Assembly (NCBI GenBank): GCA_963575745.1 | Contig: CAUYUJ010001359.1 | Location: forward strand, 273,821 to 337,820 | Length of the DNA: 64,000 nt | Direction: 5' to 3' | From: Prorocentrum cordatum | Taxonomy: Eukaryota; Sar; Dinophyceae; Prorocentrales; Prorocentraceae | Shown: one piece after another, positions 59,801-64,000 of the stretch | Layout of the letters: each line of letters opens with the position of its first letter | Numbering within the stretch: position 1 is the stretch's first letter | The notes under the pieces: model-generated | Database searches by the model: none | Seen by the model: the letters and a program-made list of their open reading frames with translations, nothing else | What the model was told of the DNA's origin: nothing | Program-made: the position numbers and the translations under genes

Positions 59801-62304
59801 TTGAAAAGGGGGGGGGGTGCTCACAGAACCCCCCCCCTTCAAAGGGGGAGGGAGATTTTCGACCCCCCCCCGCCTCCCTTAAAGGGGGGGGGGGGGGTCC
59901 AGACCCCCCCTTCAAAGGGGGGGGGGGGGGGGGGGGGTTCGGACCACCCCCCCCTCACCCCCTTGGCGCTGGAAGGGGGGGTGGTTCGACCCCCCCCCTC
60001 CCTTCGCTTGCGCCGAACAGGGGGCCAGGGAGGGGGCCTCTCCCGCGGGGGGGGGGTCTGGCCTCGGGAAAGTCACTGATGAGTAGTGAGCAGAGAGCGG
60101 TGAGTCGTGGGTAGTGAAGACAGAGTGGTGCGTATATAGTTGCGAGTAGTGAGGAGTGAGTAGTGCGTAGTGAGTAGTGAGTAGTGAGTCGTGCGCAGTG
60201 AGTAGTGAGTCGTGAGTAGTGAGTAGCGAGTAGTGGCTAGTGGGGAGTGGGTAGTGAGTAGTGAGTAGCGAGTAGGGGGTAGCGAGTAGTGAGTAGTGAG
60301 TAATGAGTAGGGCATTGTGAGTAGTGAGTAGTGAGGAGGGAGTAGCCAGTAGTGAGTAGTGAGTAGGGAGTAGCCAGTAGCGAGTAGGAGTAGCGAGTAG
60401 TAGTGAGTAGGGAGTAATGACAGTGAGTAGGGAGTAGTGCGTAGTGAGTAGTGAGAAGTGAAAAGTGGGTAGTTGGTAGTTGGTAGTGCGTAGGGAGTAG
60501 CGAGTAGAGAGTAGTGAGTCGTGAGTAGTGGATCCTGAGTAGTGAGTACTGAGTAGTGAGTAGTGAGTAGTGACTTGTGACTAGTGATTAGTGAGTAGGG
60601 AGTAGCGAGTAGTGCGTAGTGAACAGTGAGTGTTGTGTAAGGAGTAGGTAGTAGCGTGTAGCGAGCAGCGGATAGTGAGTAGTGAGTTGTGGGCAGTGAG
60701 TAGTGAGCAGTGAAGAGTGAGCACTCAGTGGTGGGTAGTGGCAAGTGGTTAGTGGGTAGTGAGTAGTGAGTGGTGAGTAGTGGACAATGAGTACTAATTA
60801 GTGAGTAATGAGTAGTGGGTAGTGACTAGTGAGTGGTGGGTAGTGAGTTGGGAGTATTGAGTAGTGAGTAGTGCGTAGTGAGTAGTGGGTAGTGGGTAGT
60901 GAGTAGTGGGGGCAGTGAGTAGTGAGAAGTGAGAACTGAGTATTGAGTAGCGAGTAGTCAGTAGTGGGTAGTGAGTAGTGAACAATTTGTACTGAGTGCT
61001 GTTTGAGGCTAGGGTTAGGGGTGGTAGGGGTCGGGTTCGGAGCCAGGGGGCGTCGTGGCGAAAAGGGGGGGGGTCGAATTTTGGCGGCCACAAGGGGGGG
61101 AGGGGGGGGGGTCCGGACCACCCCCCCCCCCTTTTGCAAGGGGGAGGGGGGGGGTTCCCGACGACGACCCGGAAAGGGGGGGGAGGGGGGGGGGTCCCCG
61201 ACGACGGACCGGAAATGGGGGGAGGGTGGGGGTTTCCCCGACGACGGATCGGGGAGGGGGGGGGAGGGGTTCCCAACCCCCCCACCCCTTGGGGAGATCC
61301 AGCGGCGCGCCCTCGATAATTATTCGGGATGAAGCGCGTTGGTCCCAAGGCGAGGCCCACAGTCGTCTTCTCGTAAGAGCGACCTTTCGACGGCGTTACC
61401 TCTGGTGCGAGGTTTGCGGGAGGTGCGGGCGGACCGAACCCAAACACGCAGGCCGCTAGTGTCGCAACGCCTGCAACGATCTTCAAGCAGCGCACCCAAG
61501 GTCACTCTTGCCCTCGGTCACTCTTTGCGTGTAGCCACCACGTATCGACCTCCAATCGCCCCTTCATCGCCGATAGTTGCCTGATAGCCCATGGCTCCCA
61601 GGAGCGTGCGGATTTGATTTTGGGTGCCTACCGCCGATCAATCGGCCATGTTTCGCCGATTCCAGAGCAATACCCCCCCCCGTTGCGCGAGTGCGCGAAG
61701 ATGATGGCCATGGCTCGCTCATTGCGCGGCGCGACTTGCAGAAGTTAGACTCGTACAGTTAAGACGCTGAAGTAAGACACACTTCTGCCGTAGGAGGGGC
61801 AGATCTGGGTCGGGGGACCTGTTCGTGGCCGCCTTCGTTCCTTGGTCAGCGGTCCTCCTGGTAGCGCGACTTCCCTGTCGTTGCCGAGTGATGGGCCCGT
61901 GTCGCCGACAGGCCTTCGTGGGAGGGGCACTGCAGTCGCAGAGAGCACCTGCTCTACAAGCTCCCATTCTCGCCCTGCTTCGCAGGGCGACGCGTCGAGA
62001 TCTTCCGCGCCAGCTTGGGTCGGCCAGGGCATGGGCTTGATCCTAGCATCGCTTGGACGTGTGCATTTTTTCTCGGCGAGAACCATCGAGGACCATCCTC
62101 GACCAACGAGAAAAAAACACGCACGAAACCGAAAAATGCACGGGAAATGGACGTCCGAGCGACGGCGAGTGATTGCCATCCAGGACCTCTAGGGTTGCGC
62201 CGCGGCCTCGGCAGGTGTCTCGTGCCATGAGATCGATATCCAGGAGGGGAACATGTACGCGTGGCACTCCACGCTGCACACTCAGAGCGACAGCGACGGA
62301 TATG
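53067..62304 (+). CDS. GH7-family cellulase, spliced, middle part only
   Basis: Four exons (53,067-53,215; 56,246-56,294; 56,746-56,850; 62,215-62,304) join in frame into about 130 residues of a glycoside hydrolase family 7 domain (endoglucanase/cellobiohydrolase fold, hydrolysis of beta-1,4-glucan). Seen in order: a segment ending HYQ, then [14 protein letters not shown], then [17 protein letters not shown], then DANNVCG joined to [12 protein letters not shown] and AWHSTLHTQ. The spacing matches the fungal GH7 stretch that ends in CGLNGALYFVSM and its later catalytic EMDIWE motif. Both glutamates and the aspartate of that triad are kept (EIDIQE). Introns are GC-AG (3,030 bp), GA-AG (451 bp) and GT-AG (5,364 bp). 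The signal peptide, N-terminal part and everything after the catalytic exon are not identified; the usual domain is about 420 residues. In dinoflagellates GH7 enzymes are linked to the cellulosic theca and cell cycle, so a secreted or thecal role is inferred. A possible one-base problem at the first exon could make it a pseudogene. Confidence 0.85.
53600..53720. repeat. GTGCAAGCTATGTGGTTCAA tandem repeat
   Basis: Five or six variants of GCAAGCTATGT-GTTCAAGCT. A short copy recurs at 54,527-54,552. Confidence 0.75.
53812..54075. repeat. GAC/GGC tract punctuated by CAGGCGCCAG
   Basis: (GAC)n and (GGCGAC)n interrupted at 53,809, 53,982 and 54,050 by the palindrome-like CTGGCGCC/AGGCGCCAG word. 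Asp/Gly-rich frame is repeat-derived. Confidence 0.8.
54186..54345. repeat. diverged relative of the 57.6-kb foldback
   Basis: CGACCTACATGGTGTTTTTG and the following 50 bases match the left arm of the 57,584 element with scattered substitutions. In the same minus frame both read as TKSKR-x4-T-x-S-x-K. A GCTCGATCTTGG motif at about 54,311 may be the other end, but the right half is poorly conserved. Confidence 0.45.
54361..54490 (+). repeat. dispersed repeat, inverted partner at 63.4 kb
   Basis: CTGCTTGCCTCCAGGGTGCC, TTTCTTGGGTTTCGAT and GGACGTCCTGGAGTCTCAGG occur in the same order on the minus strand at 63,355-63,510. A weaker relative is at about 62,775-62,825. Confidence 0.75.
54737..54888. 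repeat. (GA)n microsatellite, interrupted
   Basis: GA runs with AAATAAAAC and GGGACATACATGC interruptions. A second shorter GA tract is at 56,128-56,182, on the far side of the foldback element. Confidence 0.9.
54913..56085. mobile_element. 1.2-kb G/C-run foldback element in GH7 intron 1
   Basis: The left end (GTGATCCACCGCCGCTTTAC..GTGGAAAA) and right end (GGAAAACC..reading outward as TTCCGCCAGCAGCGGTAGAACAC) are imperfect inverted repeats. Inside are C-run arms on the left and matching arms on the right made of the module GGTTCGAACCGGTAGTGACC between runs of G and C. The centre (55,230-55,830) is a degenerate CCACTGTCCC array. The left arm reappears in inverted orientation at positions 280-425 of the window. 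Confidence 0.55.
55230..55830. repeat. CCACTGTCCC minisatellite
   Basis: About 600 bp of words such as CCACCACTGTCCCCACTGTCCC with variable spacing. Its Thr/Val/Pro-rich open frames are a by-product. It forms the core of the surrounding foldback element. Confidence 0.8.
56246..56294 (+). CDS. GH7 exon B (49-nt micro-exon)
   Basis: This exon lies between a TTCCACAG acceptor and a GACATG donor (GA-AG intron). It starts in phase 0, exactly as exon A requires, and encodes [16 protein letters not shown] plus one base. The peptide aligns without a gap to the GH7 segment FTLLGNEFSFDVDVS. Its short length makes it easy to miss in automatic gene finding. Confidence 0.82.
56746..56850 (+). CDS. GH7 exon C ([12 protein letters not shown] block)
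   Basis: The acceptor is GCCGCCAG and the first two bases complete a Gly codon started in exon B. Translation gives [20 protein letters not shown] and later [12 protein letters not shown], ending in phase 1 before the GT donor GTGGAC. An alternative acceptor six bases downstream (exon start 56,752) keeps the frame but would drop two residues, which breaks the exact length match to GH7 relatives. Confidence 0.87.
56985..58125 (-). pseudogene. decayed coding remnant antisense in GH7 intron 3
   Basis: Read on the minus strand from 58,125, successive segments look like one degraded protein: [20 protein letters not shown] and [15 protein letters not shown], then a frame change to [20 protein letters not shown], then back to [20 protein letters not shown] and [20 protein letters not shown]. 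After an inserted foldback (57,584-57,702) comes an Arg/Lys-rich part. Two in-frame stops (57,263 and 57,254) are followed by [20 protein letters not shown] and [20 protein letters not shown]. With stops, two compensating frame changes and an insertion, it is a pseudogene or a chain of unrecognised exons. Codon choice is less GC-biased than in GH7. I do not recognise the family. Confidence 0.45.
57574..57716. mobile_element. 119-bp foldback element with 10-bp flanking duplication
   Basis: Terminal inverted repeats start GGCTCGACCT (57,584) and end AGGTCGAGCC (57,702). Imperfect complementarity continues inward over most of the element. The word GGCATTGCAG stands directly before it (57,574-57,583) and again at 57,707-57,716, as expected of a target-site duplication. 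It interrupts the antisense coding remnant. A related sequence lies at 54,186-54,260 in GH7 intron 1. Size and structure resemble a MITE or an introner-like element. Confidence 0.6.
58553..58759 (+). CDS. possible exon nested in GH7 intron 3
   Basis: Between a TTTGGCAG acceptor and a consensus GTAAGG donor one frame is open for 69 codons. It includes [20 protein letters not shown] and [20 protein letters not shown]. The other + frame is also open but less protein-like. It cannot belong to the GH7 protein, because exons C and D join in phase without it. It may be a nested gene or a relic of inserted coding sequence. No family was recognised. Confidence 0.3.
58760..59200 (+). other. non-repetitive stretch with protein-like short frames
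   Basis: This is unique sequence following the candidate exon. Short + strand frames such as [20 protein letters not shown] and [19 protein letters not shown] look like decayed coding sequence but change frame and contain stops. Nothing identifiable. Confidence 0.25.
59201..59764. other. GC-rich stretch in GH7 intron 3, no gene seen
   Basis: GGAGGA-rich (59,330-59,470), then GTCGGTTCGGTTCGGTCGG-type words (59,570-59,700). Long but compositional frames. Confidence 0.4.
59765..61323. mobile_element. 1.56-kb inverted-repeat element in GH7 intron 3
   Basis: The ends are inverted copies: ATAATTAT-x4-GCGCGCCGCTGGATC at 59,765 and its complement, GATCCAGCGGCGCGC then ATAATTAT, ending 61,323. Just inside are arms of long G and C runs (59,805-60,060 and 61,060-61,300). 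The middle is a GAGTAGT-type array. No transposase frame is visible, so it would be non-autonomous. Arm-plus-satellite architecture is shared with the 54.9-kb element. Confidence 0.6.
60080..60990. repeat. (GAGTAGT)n-type degenerate satellite
   Basis: About 900 bp of the seven-base word GAGTAGT with point changes. The minus strand reads as LLTTHYS-type peptide repeats without stops, which creates a 223-codon open frame that is not a gene. Confidence 0.85.
61324..62055. other. unique part of GH7 intron 3, no gene assigned
   Basis: About 700 bp of mixed sequence with overlapping open frames on both strands; nothing recognised. GAGCGTGCGGATTTGATTTT and GGGAGCGTGCGGTTTTCCC (57,075) share a short word with intron-3 sequence further left. 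Confidence 0.35.
62056..62126. repeat. small hairpin element near the GH7 exon D acceptor
   Basis: GTGTGCATTTTTTCTCG is mirrored by CGAGAAAAAAACACGCAC about 30 bases later, with an inner TCGAGGA..TCCTCGA pair. The structure sits about 90 bp upstream of the exon D acceptor and may be another small foldback insertion. Confidence 0.45.
62215..62304 (+). CDS. GH7 exon D (catalytic EIDIQE motif)
   Basis: The exon follows CTCGGCAG and its first two bases complete the Gly codon of exon C. It reads [20 protein letters not shown] then HTQSDSDGY. By family knowledge the first Glu (62,229-62,231) is the nucleophile, the Asp (62,235-62,237) its helper and the second Glu (62,244-62,246) the acid/base. 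The 3' end is set at a GTGGCA donor; a GC donor three bases later is also possible. No following exon was recognised before 64,000. Confidence 0.83.
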
Positions 62305-63034
62305 GTGGCAACACCCGGCCGAACAACCGCCCTCTGCTGCTTGTCTTGGACGGGGTGCAAGGGCAGCGACGGTTGTCTTCTCTGCGAAGAGCTCGCACCT
62401 CGCGGCTTACATGTTTGGCTATCTTGAGGCTGATTTATTATCATTTGACTTGCATGCGTACTGCATGTGCCATCGAGCAGCTTAGATGTTTAACTTTGAG
62501 GGATGCCCTGTTCAGGGGAGGCCCAGTGCATGTCTTGTCCTGCGGCTCGTATGTGCTAGTTGTCTTTTTGTTTTGCCGCCCTCCGCCTCGCCCGCGCCTC
62601 CTGACAGTTCGCCTCGTTGCGTCCTGCTTAGGCTCCGATGCGCCCTGTGTGTTCGCTGGCGCCGCCACAGAACAAGTGTTATATTCATCAGGTGGGGGAA
62701 CAAAACACACGGACACAATGAATCGTCGATTCCGAGGGAACAGTCTGGGAAAATATGGGGAGTGGGGGGGAAGACGGAAACCCAGAAACTATCGAAACAC
62801 ATGGGGTTCCTGGGAGCTGTGTCCTCTGATCAGACTTGTGTCTCCCAGGGCCCCTTTACACTGAGCCCGCAGAGCGGGAGCACGGCGCCCCCCCCTCCCC
62901 CCCCAGGAGGGGACGCCCGCACGCCCAGGAGGCGTGCCGTGGCGATGCCGGGGGCTTCCTGGGGCCCTCCCCGGGCGCCCTGGGGGCCTTTTGGTCGGGG
63001 CCTAAGAGACGGGGGTCAGGGCAAACGGGGGTCA
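62305..63034. other. sequence after the last seen GH7 exon
   Basis: Searched for the next GH7 exon (expected motifs such as YGPG or CIDT) and none seen. A stretch after CTGCTTAG (62,630) reads SDAPCVFAGAATEQ before GTGTTA, but it shows no GH7 similarity. Confidence 0.35.
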
Positions 63035-63240
63035 GTCAGGGCACCGGATCCTGCAGGATCCTGCGAGGACCCCTTCTGGCTGACCCGGGTTGGAGAGCCG
63101 CTCGTGGCCGCGAGGCGGCCGCGCATGTTGGCCGACCCGGGTTTGCGAAGACCTGCGCTGCAGTTTTTTTTCCTGCATTGCAGTTTTTGGGTTTCCTGCT
63201 GACCCGGGTCTGGATTGACCCGGGTCAGAAGATCCCCGAT
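63035..63240. repeat. dispersed about 210-bp repeat, copy 2
   Basis: Same organisation as 31,211-31,420: CAGGGCACCGGATCCTGCAG at the start, GACCCGGGTTTGCGAAGACC in the middle, GACCCGGGTCAGAAGATCCC at the end. Short direct and inverted words (GATCCTGCAGGATC) suggest a small transposon. Confidence 0.85.
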
Positions 63241-63354
63241 TTGGGAGGCCCCTGGGGCCTCCCCAGACATCGGGCTCTTCCTCCCAAGTCGTTTTGGTGA
63301 CGGCCCCGAGGCCGGGGAGGGGCCTCGAGAAGCCGAAAACTACTGTGGAGGCCA

Positions 63355-63510
63355 ATCCACTAGAAACCCAACCCTGAGACCCCAGGACGTCCATCATGTT
63401 TGGTTCGGGAACGTCACGCTGTCCATGGCAAAGGTATCGAAACCCAAGAAACCAAGGGCACCCTGGAGGCAAGCAGGGTGCTTCTAGGCATGGACCTCCA
63501 CTGTATGAAA
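63355..63510 (-). repeat. dispersed repeat, inverted partner of 54.4 kb
   Basis: Complement of 54,361-54,490 with insertions (for example around the CATCATGTTTGGTTC stretch). No coding content recognised. Confidence 0.75.
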
Positions 63511-63644
63511 CATCTCCGTCATGTTTTCTAGACGCCCCCCGCGTCTGGAAAAAGCCGAGGCGCCGAATGTCTGGGTCTGAGGGCCCATTTACGCATGCCT
63601 ATCAGTCTCCTCCATCCTCCTCCATTTCATCATCTACCTTGGAG

Positions 63645-63765
63645 GAAGAGGAGGAGGAGGAGGAGGAGGAGGAGGAGGAGGAGGAGGAGGAGGAGGAGGA
63701 GAAGGAGGGAGGAGGACGGAGGAGGAGGAGGAGGAGGACAAGGAGGAGGAGGAGCAGGAGGAGGA
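63645..63765. repeat. GGA array
   Basis: (GGA)n with AGA and CGA variants. Confidence 0.9.
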
Positions 63766-63873
63766 TGGGGGGGCCCCTTCGATGGCTAGCACGGCTGGGG
63801 CCCGCAGGGGCCCCGCCGAGTTTCATTGTTTCGCTCCGTCCGCCGGCTCTTACTGCATGTAGTCTGTAGTGTT

Positions 63874-64000
63874 ACGTCGGGCGTGTCCCTCCACAGGAGG
63901 AATACTCGAAAATAGAAAGAAATGGCGACGATTTTTGACAATTCTTGAACATGTTTCCCTATTCCTTATTTTTCGTCCAAAACCCGCCTGTAGGGGGACA
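63874..64000. mobile_element. MITE of the same family, cut by the window end
   Basis: ACGTCGGGCGTGTCCCTCCA opens the left terminus; AT-rich interior; CCTGTAGGGGGACA at the last bases is the start of the right terminus. Confidence 0.8.

Larger units (their letters stand above)
56851..62214 (+). other. GH7 intron 3 (GT-AG, 5,364 bp)
   Basis: The intron starts GTGGAC and ends CGGCAG, with GGTG repeated at both junctions. It contains an antisense coding remnant, a foldback element with a 10-bp flanking duplication, a possible nested + strand exon, a 1.56-kb inverted-repeat element and a small hairpin. The exons on either side join in phase across it to give [11 protein letters not shown]. Confidence 0.78.

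Noticed and set aside
60080-60990. GAGTAGT heptamers as telomere repeats or a CRISPR array
   Set aside because: Degenerate 7-mers without spacers; the length and irregularity fit a satellite.
61008-61022. TAGGGTTAGGG telomere-like word
   Set aside because: A single occurrence inside a foldback element; no tandem telomeric array.
62638-62690. SDAPCVFAGAATEQ segment as the next GH7 exon
   Set aside because: Splice-like borders but no similarity to the GH7 region expected after the HTQ motif.

Overview
The window looks like nuclear DNA of a dinoflagellate, or of a close alveolate relative. It is GC-rich, dominated by simple and mid-length repeats, and very gene-poor. The only confidently recognisable genes are broken into tiny exons separated by long introns. 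Those introns use GT, GC and GA donors, and short words are repeated at the two intron ends, a pattern typical of dinoflagellates. A 100-N assembly gap sits at 26,098-26,197, so order and distance across it are not certain.

Two genes can be supported from protein signatures. (1) A glycoside hydrolase family 7 (GH7) cellulase runs on the + strand from about 53.07 to 62.30 kb, and the window holds only its middle. Four exons join in phase across introns of 3,030, 451 and 5,364 bp, and the last carries the E-x-D-x-x-E catalytic motif. (2) A PAN/Apple-like cysteine-rich domain is split over exons at 9,712-9,800 and 10,137 onward. Weaker coding candidates lie at 26,198-26,341 (-), 39,145-39,542 (-), 58,553-58,759 (+), 10,389-10,504 (+) and 35,584-35,700 (+). 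A decayed coding remnant lies antisense inside the third GH7 intron (56,985-58,125).

Layout. 0-8.2 kb: a G/C-run module, then kilobase-scale degenerate GAT/GAC/GCT arrays alternating with GGA arrays. 8.2-11.7 kb: a 240-bp duplication, the PAN gene and a foldback. 12-22.5 kb: more GAT arrays, the first CTTGG-type arrays and small foldbacks. 22.5-27.2 kb: two minisatellite families (about 48 and about 70 bp) and the gap. 27.2-32.9 kb: more unique sequence, a poly(A) tract, dispersed repeats and a cluster of inverted-repeat elements. 33-36.6 kb: GAT arrays, with an orientation switch near 35.8 kb. 37-42.3 kb: CTTGG-type arrays in both orientations, one block bounded by MITE-like terminal repeats. 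43.6-45.1 kb: a GAT array. 45.2-51.9 kb: a higher-order tandem repeat built from 11-13-nt CTTGG words, with a conserved core that carries two strong hairpins. 52-64 kb: the GH7 gene, whose introns contain at least three foldback elements, followed by dispersed repeats and a MITE cut by the window end.

Most long open frames in this window are produced by the repeats and are not treated as genes. No rRNA, tRNA, CRISPR array or spliced-leader sequence was seen.
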